A stretch of 64,000 bases of DNA, taken from assembly GCF_002165375.2 (NCBI RefSeq), contig NZ_CP032134.1, positions 1,922,001-1,986,000 of the forward strand. Reading direction: 5' to 3'. How positions within the stretch are numbered: position 1 is the stretch's first letter; each line of letters opens with the position of its first letter. This document shows, in pieces, positions 1 through 8,784 of this stretch. A model generated the notes under the pieces. That model searched no databases and was not told the DNA's origin. It saw nothing but the letters and a program-made list of their open reading frames with translations. This DNA is from Acinetobacter chinensis (GTDB lineage Bacteria > Pseudomonadota > Gammaproteobacteria > Pseudomonadales > Moraxellaceae). The position numbers and the translations under genes were made by a program.

Positions 1-945
1 ATTCACATTATGACGGCGGTCTTCATAACGGCGCATCACATCTTTCCAGAAACTGGTCAACCCATCTTCCAGATGCTTATCTGTAATGACAACCGCATTA
101 CCAGGTAAGTACGATGTGAGACTGCTTTGGATCTGCATAGACTCAGCACTGAAGAACAATGGGAAATAAAAGTCCAGCCCTGGTGATGCAATACCTTCCA
201 TGACATCCTGATATATTGGATTTTTCTTGGGATTTGCAGTTGGAAAACTTTCTGCATAACGATCACGAAAGGTAGAGCGTGCTTCTTTCAGTGGAAATTC
301 TTTGGCAGGAAGAACAGTAAAACTCTCTATTTTTGTTGTTGTTCTCTGGGTTTCAGGATCAAAAAATTTCAGCGTATCAATTTCATTATCAAACAGGTCT
401 ATACGGATCGGAGCATCCTGTCCAGATGCATAAATATCCATAATACTGCCTCGCACAGCAAATTCGCCATGATCATAAACAGTATCCACAAGATGATAAC
501 CTGCCTGAATCAGTCGCAGTTTCTGCTGCTCCAGATCAAATGTCTGACCGATTTTAATATCGAAATGTTCACCCAGTACCCACGATGTCGGTGCTACACG
601 CTGAGCCAGTGTAGTCGCTGAAACAAGCAGAATACCCGACTGAGGCATGTTGGATAAAATTGAAAGGCGTTCAGATACAATATCCTGGTGTGGAGAAAGT
701 CGATCATAAGGCAAAATTTCCCAGTCTGGGAAAATAGTCGGTTTTATGCCATAAAACTCAAGTTCACTTTCCAGTTGCCCCAGATGCTGATTGTTTCTTG
801 CCACCAGTACAAATAACTGGCTGGATTTTTCTGAAATTTCCTTGAACAGTAATGCAGCTGATGAACCAAGCATGGAACCAATCCAGCGTTTTTCACCAGC
901 TTTGAGTTGTTTTAAATTCAGTTCGGAAATTTCTTGTGTAAACAT
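1..945 (-). CDS. mfd: Transcription-repair coupling factor Mfd, N-terminal part (cut by window edge)
   Basis: Mfd removes RNA polymerase stalled at DNA lesions and recruits UvrA for nucleotide excision repair. Only the first 315 codons are inside the window; the frame stays open to base 1, so the RNA polymerase-binding, translocase and C-terminal domains lie outside. The visible part is the UvrB-like module. Residues near 74-90 (PDWEILPYDRLSPHQD) and the following region match the enteric protein closely as I remember it, including the EHGE/RGSIMD-type stretch around residue 160. The start is the ATG at 945, and the gene reads away from a short unknown gene whose 3' end lies 88 bases upstream. 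Confidence 0.95.
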   Translation of the reverse strand, partial: MFTQEISELNLKQLKAGEKRWIGSMLGSSAALLFKEISEKSSQLFVLVARNNQHLGQLESELEFYGIKPTIFPDWEILPYDRLSPHQDIVSERLSILSNMPQSGILLVSATTLAQRVAPTSWVLGEHFDIKIGQTFDLEQQKLRLIQAGYHLVDTVYDHGEFAVRGSIMDIYASGQDAPIRIDLFDNEIDTLKFFDPETQRTTTKIESFTVLPAKEFPLKEARSTFRDRYAESFPTANPKKNPIYQDVMEGIASPGLDFYFPLFFSAESMQIQSSLTSYLPGNAVVITDKHLEDGLTSFWKDVMRRYEDRRHNVN

Positions 946-1033
946 AATTGCTTTGGGTCAGAATGACATGGGCGATAGTTTAACATGATGCATCAAAGGC
1001 AAGCATTCATTTCATGACTAAGTTCAGTGAGTA

Positions 1034-1387
1034 TCAACGATCCCGTCTGAACTGTTTATAGTAGTCATTCAACTTAAAAATCACAGTCTTCAGCTGTTGC
1101 AGATTTTCTTCGTTATTGCCTAAACGAGCCACATAACGACCTGATGCAATTTCCAGATCTATTTTTTCATTGATCAGAATAGCTTTATAAAAAAGTTCTT
1201 TTAAATCATCAAAATTATTCAGTTTACGGTTAGAAAAATATTCCAGCCGTTCAGATAGACTGTTGGCAACAATTCCATCGACAATAAAACCCCGCTCAGC
1301 ATCTATCTGAATATTATTTTTTTCTAAAAACTCAAGTTCAGCTTTCGCCTCTTTACCTTTAAATAAATCAGCAATTCTGTTCAACAT
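1034..1387 (-). CDS. Conserved-looking hypothetical protein, about 117 aa
   Basis: I do not recognise a family. The product is small, soluble and charged, with no signal peptide or membrane segment. It is predicted mostly helical and ends in a basic QFRRDR tail. In-frame starts exist at 1411 (TTG), 1402 (ATG) and 1387 (ATG). I prefer 1387 because a GGAA sits about six bases ahead of it, whereas the others lack a well-spaced ribosome-binding site. It lies upstream of mfd on the same strand, about 90 bases apart, so co-transcription with mfd is possible. Codon use resembles its neighbours, so I take it as real, function unknown. Confidence 0.7.
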   Translation of the reverse strand: MLNRIADLFKGKEAKAELEFLEKNNIQIDAERGFIVDGIVANSLSERLEYFSNRKLNNFDDLKELFYKAILINEKIDLEIASGRYVARLGNNEENLQQLKTVIFKLNDYYKQFRRDR

Positions 1388-1481
1388 CTGATATTCCAGC
1401 ATTCCAAGCAATAATTCAGTTTAGTCTGATTTAAACCCATATAAAAGTATAGATATGCTTAGGCTATTTTATTCCAATGGT

Positions 1482-1506
1482 AAAAAAAGCATCCTTTCGG
1501 ATGCTT
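1482..1506 (-). terminator. Rho-independent terminator after the GST-like gene
   Basis: An 8-bp stem AAGCATCC/GGATGCTT with a TTTC loop lies just past the stop of the minus-strand gene at 1519. Read on the minus strand it is followed by a run of T (A-run at 1482-1488 on the plus strand). Confidence 0.8.
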
Positions 1507-1518
1507 CATGACGCAAGA

Positions 1519-2304
1519 TTATGCATATCTACGTTTTAAATAATCCACAATAACCTCAGATTCAAAAAGTTTTGCACCTGTATTAGGATCTTCCAGATAA
1601 GGCACCTGAATATCTTTTTTATGACGCCCCATGACTGGAACTACTTTTTCACGTTTTCCTCCGGCCAGAGGAATATATTTGCCTGGTTTTAAACGTAAAA
1701 CCGATGGTCCCTGATCCTGCCAGCGTTCTTTTGCTACGTTATGAAAAACAAAAGGCAGTTCCAGTTCGGTCAGAATCCCACGCACGATACGGGTATATGG
1801 ACTAGCTTCAAAACCCCACAGTTCCAGAAGCTGTTCAGGTGTTTCACGGTTTATAATTTTTTTATTGACCCAGACACCCCGTGCGCCATTCAACAGCGTT
1901 CCTGCTAAAGCAACGACTGGATATTTTGGATAATGTGCATATTTTTCAGGCGTTTTGCCACTTTTACCATAATGCTGAAACAGGTAATGAATAATATCCT
2001 GTGATTCATACATGGCTGTGCCGGTATTTTCATCTACAAAATACGGAAAACGCAGTTTACCGCCTTGCTCTTTGACGATTTTACGGAATTTAGTACCGCC
2101 TTTTGGACATGGATACACTTCATAATCCAGGTTCAGCAAAGTCATCACTTCGCGGACACGGCGACAAAATGGTGAACCTTCAAACTCATACAGTTTTAAC
2201 GCTTTTTCAGGTTGAACTGGAAATGCGGTTCCGTTTGCTCCACGACCACCTTCTGTCAGCGAAGTCGCCAAAGCCTGAATGACTTTGATTTGATGATGCA
2301 CCAT
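1519..2304 (-). CDS. Tandem glutathione S-transferase N-terminal (thioredoxin-fold) domain protein
   Basis: The 261-residue protein carries two copies of the GST N-terminal, thioredoxin-like fold and no obvious helical GST C-terminal domain. Copy one has SPFCRRV at 44-50, the cis-Pro region FPYFVD at 86-91 and MYESQDI at 98-104. Copy two has SPYTRIV at 158-164, VPYLEDP at 234-240 and LFESEVI at 246-252. The cysteine after SPF in copy one is replaced by Thr in copy two, so only the first could do thiol chemistry. The role is unproven; glutathione or thiol redox handling is the reasonable guess. The ATG at 2304 has a GGAG about nine bases upstream. It has its own terminator downstream and follows the RraA-like gene by about 30 bases. 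Confidence 0.8.
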   Translation of the reverse strand: MVHHQIKVIQALATSLTEGGRGANGTAFPVQPEKALKLYEFEGSPFCRRVREVMTLLNLDYEVYPCPKGGTKFRKIVKEQGGKLRFPYFVDENTGTAMYESQDIIHYLFQHYGKSGKTPEKYAHYPKYPVVALAGTLLNGARGVWVNKKIINRETPEQLLELWGFEASPYTRIVRGILTELELPFVFHNVAKERWQDQGPSVLRLKPGKYIPLAGGKREKVVPVMGRHKKDIQVPYLEDPNTGAKLFESEVIVDYLKRRYA

Positions 2305-2333
2305 TTTGTTATCTCCAGGCTTTGCGCCTATTT

Positions 2334-2843
2334 TTATAAATCGACCAGTTTTTCTTTGGATACAACAATTCCGTTATTGTCTGCATAGACATAATCACCA
2401 GAACTGAATGTTACGCTGCCAAAATACAGTGAAACATCAACCTCGCCTATGCCTTTACGGTTACTTTTTTGAGGAATTGAAGCCAATGCATGTACTCCCA
2501 GATCGAGTTCTGCAATTGCGTCAACATCTCGGACACATCCGTAAATAATCACACCATTCCAGTTATTTTTTACAGCAGATTCAGCAATCATGTCACCCAT
2601 CAGTGCGCAGCGCATTGATGCACCACCATCCACAACAAGTACTTTCCCTTTGCCATCTGTAGCAAGCAACTCTTTGACACGTGAGTTATCTTCAAAACAT
2701 TTTACAGTGACAATCTGACCACCAAAACTTTTACGCGCGCCATAGCTACGGAAAAAACGACCATCGAGCGATGGAATCAGAGTCTGAATATCTTTTTCAG
2801 GATGATCATCAAGTAAATCACAGGTAACGAATGCAACAGTCAT
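2334..2843 (-). CDS. rraA: RraA family protein (RNase E regulator-like / HMG aldolase-like)
   Basis: At 169 residues this is the normal size for the RraA family. The central segment LVVDGGASMRCALMGD followed by IIYGCVRDVD is the family core, including the conserved Arg-Asp pair. E. coli RraA binds and inhibits RNase E, but many proteobacterial members are instead 4-hydroxy-4-methyl-2-oxoglutarate/oxaloacetate aldolases that use the same Arg-Asp with a divalent metal. Sequence alone does not settle which activity applies. The start at 2843 is preceded by AAGGAAATAAGC, a good ribosome-binding site. It lies 12 bases after the stop of the NAD(P)-binding gene, so the two are probably co-transcribed. 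Confidence 0.85.
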   Translation of the reverse strand: MTVAFVTCDLLDDHPEKDIQTLIPSLDGRFFRSYGARKSFGGQIVTVKCFEDNSRVKELLATDGKGKVLVVDGGASMRCALMGDMIAESAVKNNWNGVIIYGCVRDVDAIAELDLGVHALASIPQKSNRKGIGEVDVSLYFGSVTFSSGDYVYADNNGIVVSKEKLVDL

Positions 2844-2855
2844 GCTTATTTCCTT

Positions 2856-3521
2856 TTATATGGATTTTTGTATGCGTAAATTATCATAAATTTCAAATGG
2901 CTTTTCCTGCTTTTGTGCAGCCTCGACCATAGTATGAGCCACCTGTTCAGCAGTAACAGGCTTATATTTAAATGAATCTGGAACCAGATAAGCGAATTTT
3001 CTGTACAGCTTCTGTGTCGCATCTTCAAGTGTACGCTGTTCAGAACGCTCACCCAGCAACAGTGATGGACGTACGATAGACACCTTACTCAGTTGCAATG
3101 CCTGAACATGATCTTCAAGTTGTCCTTTGACCTGATTATAAAAAATTTTAGATCCAGCTTTAGCCCCCATGGCACTGACCAGAAGATAATGTGTCGCTGT
3201 TTCTTCAAACAGATCGGCAAAATGTGCATTGATTTCAAAATCAATATTATAAAATACTGATTTCGACCCTGCTTTTTTTATCGTACTCCCAAGACAACTG
3301 AAAGCATGGCTATAACCATTTACATCTTCATCATTCAGTAACAGAAAATCAGACAGAACCAGCTGTTCAACTTTATTTAAACTTTTAAACAGCTCATCTT
3401 CATGTCGGACCACTGCTGTTATCTTTTTACATGAAGGTAGCTGGTTCAGTTGTTTCAGCAGCTCTCTGCCCACCAGACCCGTTGCCCCGATCACGATTGC
3501 ACTTTCAATTGATTTTGTCAT
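2856..3521 (-). CDS. NAD(P)H-binding oxidoreductase-like protein (atypical SDR)
   Basis: This 221-residue protein begins with a Rossmann dinucleotide-binding turn, VIGATGLVGREL at about residues 10-21. It resembles the atypical short-chain dehydrogenase group that contains human TIP30/HTATIP2 and bacterial nucleoside-diphosphate-sugar epimerase-like proteins. A SAMGA segment and a later YNQVKG (YxxxK-like) are placed as in that group. The substrate is unknown. It is the first gene of a probable three-gene minus-strand unit with the RraA-like and GST-like genes, and is divergent from rpsT. Confidence 0.8.
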   Translation of the reverse strand: MTKSIESAIVIGATGLVGRELLKQLNQLPSCKKITAVVRHEDELFKSLNKVEQLVLSDFLLLNDEDVNGYSHAFSCLGSTIKKAGSKSVFYNIDFEINAHFADLFEETATHYLLVSAMGAKAGSKIFYNQVKGQLEDHVQALQLSKVSIVRPSLLLGERSEQRTLEDATQKLYRKFAYLVPDSFKYKPVTAEQVAHTMVEAAQKQEKPFEIYDNLRIQKSI

Positions 3522-3610
3522 TTTTTAACCACTCACTCCCTCTCAGCACTAATCTAACGATTTAATTCAAAAAAATCTTCATCTAAAATGTTGCCAAAGT
3601 ATGTCAAGGC

Positions 3611-3639
3611 TTGACTTCCGTGCTCTATTTAATCACAAT
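3611..3639 (+). promoter_or_regulatory. Probable rpsT promoter
   Basis: TTGACT (3611-3616) and CACAAT (3634-3639) are separated by 17 bases, about 100 bases before the rpsT start. This leaves a leader of roughly 90 bases, which fits a gene known in E. coli to be translationally self-regulated. Confidence 0.45.
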
Positions 3640-3735
3640 ATGGCACTTGTTTACGGGCTGGTGAAAATTCTCTGATGTAGGTTTTCAGATGTAATTTCAG
3701 CCCGCCCAGACCAATCTATTTCAAGGAGTGCACGA

Positions 3736-4005
3736 GTGGCAAACTCTGCTCAAGCAAAAAAACGTGCTCGTCAAAACGTTAAAGCACGTAAACACAACGC
3801 TAGCTTACGTTCTATGGTTCGTACTTATATCAAACGTACAGTAGCTGCTATTGCAGCTGGTGAACATGCTGCTGCTGCTGAAGCATACAAAGTAGCGGTT
3901 CCTGTAATCGACCGTATGGCTGATAAAGGCATCATCCATAAAAACAAAGCTGCTCGTCATAAGAGCCGTTTAAATGCACAAGTTAAAGCATTAGTTGCTA
4001 AATAA
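3736..4005 (+). CDS. rpsT: 30S ribosomal protein S20
   Basis: S20 binds 16S rRNA in the body of the small subunit. The 89-residue basic, Ala/Lys-rich protein starts ANSAQAKKRARQN and contains KGIIHKNKAARHKSRL, both diagnostic. It starts with GTG at 3736, preceded by AAGGAG about nine bases upstream. A non-ATG start recalls E. coli rpsT, where a UUG start takes part in autoregulation. It is a single-gene unit with a promoter candidate upstream and a strong terminator downstream. Confidence 0.98.
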   Translation: MANSAQAKKRARQNVKARKHNASLRSMVRTYIKRTVAAIAAGEHAAAAEAYKVAVPVIDRMADKGIIHKNKAARHKSRLNAQVKALVAK

Positions 4006-4016
4006 TTTTGCATTTG

Positions 4017-4041
4017 AAAAAAGCCCGCAAGGGCTTTTTTT
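4017..4041 (+). terminator. Rho-independent terminator of rpsT
   Basis: The stem AAGCCC/GGGCTT with a GCAA tetraloop, flanked by an A-run before and a run of seven T after, lies 12 bases past the rpsT stop. Confidence 0.92.
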
Positions 4042-4148
4042 ATACCTGAAATAAATTCACCCTGATAAAAACGACACAATTAAAAACGAATTTCATCGGC
4101 ATCATCTTCTATACTCTCAAAATTAAAACCCCATGATAAAAATGAATA

Positions 4149-4922
4149 ATGACAACATCTGGCTATATTTTTGTAATCTGCTTTTTTCTGTTGGTGATCT
4201 GGTCAAGATGGCTGGCAATCAGACTGATCCGCAAAAGCAACACGGATACTTCTGAAAAAATCACCCTCAGCACATATATTTTTCCAGCACTGATTATTTT
4301 TGTCATTTCATCACTGGTTATTCCCTTTTCCTTTTTCATTCCACAGTCAGTGTACAACCTGTTCAGTAAACCAGCCTACGAAGCAACCATACAGGGCTAC
4401 AGCAGCGAATGGGGCAATAACCCTGGTAAAGGTGGCAACCGAATCCTGATGTATCACAGTTATGTCAGTTTTCAGACTGAAGACGGTATGGTCCACAAAG
4501 ACATACCCACCGATATACGCTCTGGAGGAAGACCTGTCATTGGAGATAAAGTTACGATTGTCTATACGCCAGGTGATAAAAGAGTCGGAGAAAAGTCTGC
4601 CCGTAGTGGTCTGCTGCTTTTTGCAGGCGGTTTAATGACATTCATGATGGCAATGGTGCTTTATACGCTATTTTCTTATGCCATGGATTTCAAAACAAAG
4701 TCTTTAGGGAATCTCTGGAGTTTTCTGCTTCTTCGGGTCATGATCCCATTTGCAACATTTGGCATGTTTGCACTGCTTCTGAGTGTTGTTTATAAATATA
4801 TTTTTTTAGGAAATCCTGCAAATGATCCTGTGATCGTACCGATTCTTTGTGGATTTTTTGCATTTTCATTATTACCACTGATGATTTTACTGGTGCGCCC
4901 CAGATCAAAACATACAGAATAA
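4149..4922 (+). CDS. DUF3592-type membrane protein
   Basis: The 257-residue inner-membrane protein has about five hydrophobic segments: roughly residues 3-25, 45-68, 157-178, 195-218 and 228-250. Between segments two and three lies an extracytoplasmic-looking beta-rich domain (about 78-150). Its pattern, a hydrophobic strand, YVSFQTEDG, then GDKVTIVYTPGD, fits DUF3592 domains. The function of that family is unknown to me. The start at 4149 lacks a clear ribosome-binding site. It faces the large protease gene tail to tail, separated only by a weak hairpin. Confidence 0.75.
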   Translation: MTTSGYIFVICFFLLVIWSRWLAIRLIRKSNTDTSEKITLSTYIFPALIIFVISSLVIPFSFFIPQSVYNLFSKPAYEATIQGYSSEWGNNPGKGGNRILMYHSYVSFQTEDGMVHKDIPTDIRSGGRPVIGDKVTIVYTPGDKRVGEKSARSGLLLFAGGLMTFMMAMVLYTLFSYAMDFKTKSLGNLWSFLLLRVMIPFATFGMFALLLSVVYKYIFLGNPANDPVIVPILCGFFAFSLLPLMILLVRPRSKHTE

Positions 4923-4942
4923 GCCCCCGAAGGAGCTTATTC
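4917..4942. terminator. Weak hairpin between convergent genes
   Basis: GAATAAGC and GCTTATTC form an 8-bp perfect stem around a ten-base loop, at the shared 3' end of the DUF3592 gene and the protease gene. Neither direction has a good T-run, so its terminator role is uncertain. Confidence 0.45.
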
Positions 4943-4961
4943 ATCATGATCATTTACACAT

Positions 4962-7631
4962 TTACTGACTGACTTCAGGTGTCATCAGACGAGTGATCAG
5001 TCCAAGATTTTCAGCTTTTGACAATCCAAGAATCAGACTCTGATTCTGCTCCATTATTGTCCATTTCTGGTTTGCACCATTGGTACATCCATAACGGATC
5101 AGACGGGCACGGTTTTCTTTCAGATTACCACCTTCAAGATCAAAACACTGATTTGCCTGTCTGATTGTTCCAGTTGCTTCATGCATACTCCAGAGCTGAT
5201 TTGCCTGATTGCTCTGACAGGTAGCCATACTGATAACATTACCACCACCCGTTGTCAGGCACTGATCCAACGCGGCACGGTTATGAATCTTACCGTCAAT
5301 ATCGTAAATCCACTGCTCAGTTTCATCATTGCTGCAACCACTTGCACCGCTGATATAAGCATTCAGCTGACCATTTGCCAGAGTTTCAGTTTTCAGACAG
5401 TTTGTTCTGTTCTTGATACTGGTCACTCCTTGCAGAGGTTTTTCCTGATCCAGCCTCAATACTGTCAGAAAATTTTTAAAAGCTGCTTTAGCCTCAGGCA
5501 CATCAGATGTCAGATCAGCACGATAAGCATCCACCCAACGGTTTAAACGGTGCATGGTACTTGTCTGCTGGACGTAACGGTCAAACACAGCCTGTGCTGC
5601 AGCTGAAAGCTCTGATTTATACGCAGAATACGAATCCATCCAGAGTCGTGCATCTGTTCCCAGGTGAATCACAGATTTATCAGCATTTTCAAGCAATGCC
5701 TGTTCCAGCAGTGGTAGTTCAATCTTTCTCAGCGCACTGTAACCCGCTTCACGACCAATTTTCACATAAGCAGGCAGAGCCGCTAAAACAGGAATATCAA
5801 TCTGTGACAGTTTCACGGCATCAGCTCCTGCTTTCTGACAGAACAGCTCTACGTGTTGTGGCTGATCACTCTGTGCAAGATTGATATGGAATTTATTGGC
5901 TTTACTGTTGGCTGCCAGCTGAGCCGGTGCAAGTGCAATATTTTTTACACCATTTGCAAACTGCACACTTAACCAACAGTTGGCTGTACCAGTAGACAAT
6001 ACAGGTGCAGGCAGATTAAAGACATTCCCCCAGTTACCACGTGCAGCAGGATAAATAATACCGCTCTGGTTCTCTACATCGTAACCACCCAGAATGGTAT
6101 AAACTGGCACACCAAACATGGCAGGTTTCAGATAGTTGCCATCTGCACTGTTATACCAGACCCCACTTGATTTAGGCACTTTAGGCTGAATGACTTCCAT
6201 TTTTCTGGTCGTCTCATTCCATTTTTTATAGCCCGTAGGAGATTTTTCATCCCAGACATGGCGTGCATTGAAGTGCGGCTGAATCTTCCAGCGGGTGCTG
6301 TAACCCGTGTAGTGGGTATAACGGGAAATCGAACTCGAAGAATATCCACCCGACATCGCATCTTTACCATACGGATACAGGTTCTGGAAGTTAGGAATAC
6401 CATTACTTCCATCTCCAAGGTTTTTATTGCCCCAGTCCAGGTTGCCCCGCATTTTGTTACGGTAAGCGATATAACCCCATCCGCTGTCTGCATGATGCGC
6501 CGCCCAGAACATGTTGTTTCCGACAGAACCAGGATAATGCCCCAGCCCATAATGATGCCCGATTTCATGACTGAACTCATTTCCAACAGAGTCAATAATG
6601 GTCAGCATACCATTACCACCACTCAGACCATGATTTGCTTCACCATTGGCATATTTACCACGTGCATGATGCACAACAACGCTCTGAGTCAACTGTGGCT
6701 GTTCCTGACTTGCCATGGATGAAGATGTCACGCCCCAGTTCGCAAGATTGGTTCCCACACTGAAGGTTGATTTTGCAGTATTTTCCCGCATATCCCCTTC
6801 ATAATAACCACCGTTTGATGCACTGACAGAATCATAAATTGTGCCACTGGCAATCATAACCCGATCAAGTTTCATATCATCATATTTAGTGACAATCATC
6901 TGTGCAGCAGGAATTGTCTGAAAATAATCCGTTCCCGCTTTTTCAGGCTCAAGCAACATATAATGACCGCTTGATTTAGGTGGATCGGTCAAAAGACCTA
7001 AACGGATGTTCTGCAGTACCAGTTCACCCGGTGCTGCAAAATCAATACCTTCAGCCGTAATCTCACCACGTTTACCTGAGTCCGGCTGAACAATCTGAAT
7101 ACTCAGACCAGGCACAACCTCATCCCACTTCAATACAGCCGACCATGCTTTTTTTGAATACAGCACTTTAGGTCTGTCATCCGTATTTGCCTGATCAGAC
7201 AGCGGAAGCTGAGCTGGATCATTCAATTCAACTGTCCTGAGCAAACGGCCATCCTGGTAAATTTCAGCATTTAAACGCCGAATATCTCCCATACCCTGTA
7301 CAGGTGTCACCAGCAGTAACGCTTCACGTTCGCTGGTCAGACGAGGCATATTCTTATCTTCATTTCCTTTCGGATCTACAACATGCCCCTGTGCAAACTG
7401 AAGCATAGCTTCAAAATTTCCACTCAGATCATTCCGGATTTCGCGGTTCTGTCCCTCTGCATTTAAGTCATAAAAACCCAGCGTACTGCTCTCAATGCTG
7501 TCCTTTTCTGGCTCCGCATATTTTTGTACAACTCCACCTTCTGAAGCTGACTGGCTTCCGCCCCCGCCACCACAAGCCATAAGCATGGCTGATAGTGTAC
7601 AAATAGTTAAATATTTATACTGAAGCTGCAT
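4962..7631 (-). CDS. Lipoprotein zinc metalloprotease, M66 (StcE/TagA-like), with C-terminal ricin-type lectin region
   Basis: From the ATG at 7631 this is an 889-residue protein. It opens with a lipoprotein signal (LMAC, Cys at 20) followed by a Gly/Ser linker. The catalytic motif NEFSHEIGHHYGLGHYPG (about 352-369) is the extended metzincin HExxHxxGxxH motif. Its context is very like StcE of enterohaemorrhagic E. coli and TagA of Vibrio (peptidase family M66), which cleave mucin-type glycoproteins after type II secretion. The last about 130 residues hold paired Cys and QxW-like repeats (EQWIY, NQLWS, NQKWT), a ricin-B type beta-trefoil that probably binds carbohydrate. Together these suggest an outer-membrane-anchored or type II-secreted glycoprotease; this is inference. 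An in-frame upstream start at 7697 is less likely because it precedes the signal peptide. It is monocistronic. Confidence 0.85.
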   Translation of the reverse strand: MQLQYKYLTICTLSAMLMACGGGGGSQSASEGGVVQKYAEPEKDSIESSTLGFYDLNAEGQNREIRNDLSGNFEAMLQFAQGHVVDPKGNEDKNMPRLTSEREALLLVTPVQGMGDIRRLNAEIYQDGRLLRTVELNDPAQLPLSDQANTDDRPKVLYSKKAWSAVLKWDEVVPGLSIQIVQPDSGKRGEITAEGIDFAAPGELVLQNIRLGLLTDPPKSSGHYMLLEPEKAGTDYFQTIPAAQMIVTKYDDMKLDRVMIASGTIYDSVSASNGGYYEGDMRENTAKSTFSVGTNLANWGVTSSSMASQEQPQLTQSVVVHHARGKYANGEANHGLSGGNGMLTIIDSVGNEFSHEIGHHYGLGHYPGSVGNNMFWAAHHADSGWGYIAYRNKMRGNLDWGNKNLGDGSNGIPNFQNLYPYGKDAMSGGYSSSSISRYTHYTGYSTRWKIQPHFNARHVWDEKSPTGYKKWNETTRKMEVIQPKVPKSSGVWYNSADGNYLKPAMFGVPVYTILGGYDVENQSGIIYPAARGNWGNVFNLPAPVLSTGTANCWLSVQFANGVKNIALAPAQLAANSKANKFHINLAQSDQPQHVELFCQKAGADAVKLSQIDIPVLAALPAYVKIGREAGYSALRKIELPLLEQALLENADKSVIHLGTDARLWMDSYSAYKSELSAAAQAVFDRYVQQTSTMHRLNRWVDAYRADLTSDVPEAKAAFKNFLTVLRLDQEKPLQGVTSIKNRTNCLKTETLANGQLNAYISGASGCSNDETEQWIYDIDGKIHNRAALDQCLTTGGGNVISMATCQSNQANQLWSMHEATGTIRQANQCFDLEGGNLKENRARLIRYGCTNGANQKWTIMEQNQSLILGLSKAENLGLITRLMTPEVSQ

Positions 7632-7994
7632 CACATTTTCCAACTCAAAATTGGCACGATTCTCTAACAAAAAGAAAAATGTGCACTTATTAATCATGTT
7701 TTATCAAGCATTTAATGCTTAAGGCATGCTACACAATCAGATGTCGGAACTTCAATACTATTCACTTTTTTTTATTAAATAATTATTCATGTATATTTGA
7801 TCGTTATTAAGTTTTATTAAAACAATACAACTCAGTTTACAGATCAGGAGTGGAACAGGGAGAAAGACTTAAAATTATAATTTTACATATAACACTGATC
7901 AGAACAGAATTAAGGATGGGAACTGATCTACAAAAAATATGACCAATAAAAGCAGAGATACGAACGGATTTAAACAGTTGACACCAAATCAATA
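7632..7994. other. AT-rich intergenic region upstream of the protease gene
   Basis: No coding capacity is seen here. It must hold the promoter of the protease gene and the 3' end of the histidine phosphatase transcript. The one clear structure is the perfect inverted repeat AAGCATT-T-AATGCTT at 7706-7720, about 75 bases before the protease start, which could be an operator. I could not assign a convincing -35/-10 pair. Confidence 0.4.
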
Positions 7995-8729
7995 TCAGCC
8001 ATTTTTCTGAAAATCACGGATAGACAGCTCATGTCGCTCTCCCCGCCAGATCCATTTCAGATGAGAGTCCAGAAAATCCTCGCCTTCAAACCAGACAAAC
8101 AGACCTTCCATCATTTCCGGCCAGTCCTGTTGAGTGACTTCATTCCGTCCTGAAATAACCGCCAGAATTGCAGCCAGAATCGTGTCATGACTGACAGCAA
8201 GGCTTAAACCATCCGCCTGCTGTGGATGTGTCTTATAAATCAGCTCCAGTACATCTACAACTCCCGTAATCGGGTGTTTCATACCAGGCAGTGCATTATT
8301 GACAAAACTGTTGATAAACCCGAGTGCACCCTGTTTCCTGAAATATGGGCCTGCCTGCTGGATATCCAGCACAAAACTTCCTGGTTCCACCAGCAAACGC
8401 TGCTCCACAATTTCAATATGATGCGTATTGGGCTGAACAGTAATGGAATCAGCCCCTTGGATCATCAATGCTGCGGTATCCACACAGCGCTGAATTGGGC
8501 TGGAGATACAGTGCTGTACAGCACGGTCTGTATTTTCAATCAGATACGCTCCCCATGCCTGTGCAAGGTCACGTCCCTCTGAAGTTAACTGAAGATCGTA
8601 ACCTGCCAGTCCCTGACCACTGACAACCTCACGAATTGAATGTCGTGTAAACAGAGTCACTGGAGTTTTAACATCAGGCAATAAATCAATCGCCTTCAGC
8701 ATACTGGTCGGGAGCAGGTCTAATGCCAT
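7995..8729 (-). CDS. Histidine phosphatase superfamily protein
   Basis: The 244-residue protein carries a variant of the phosphohistidine motif at its N-terminus, TRHSIRE with Arg29-His30. It has the supporting SSPIQRC Arg at about 81 and the second catalytic His in SHDTI at 181. These are the two His and phosphate-binding Arg residues of the superfamily. The separate SHDT motif is more like the acid-phosphatase branch than phosphoglycerate mutase. The substrate is unknown. The start at 8729 lies 55 bases after the cysQ stop on the same strand, so both may share a transcript with cysQ first. Confidence 0.8.
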   Translation of the reverse strand: MALDLLPTSMLKAIDLLPDVKTPVTLFTRHSIREVVSGQGLAGYDLQLTSEGRDLAQAWGAYLIENTDRAVQHCISSPIQRCVDTAALMIQGADSITVQPNTHHIEIVEQRLLVEPGSFVLDIQQAGPYFRKQGALGFINSFVNNALPGMKHPITGVVDVLELIYKTHPQQADGLSLAVSHDTILAAILAVISGRNEVTQQDWPEMMEGLFVWFEGEDFLDSHLKWIWRGERHELSIRDFQKNG

Positions 8730-8784
8730 GATTCAGTCAGATTTCAACAAATTTATGGACACTATAGCATGTTCTCTTTTTTGC

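Noticed and set aside
5181..6722. Plus-strand open frames opposite the metalloprotease gene
   Set aside because: They lie antisense to a gene with clear catalytic motifs, show no ribosome-binding sites and have unnatural composition.
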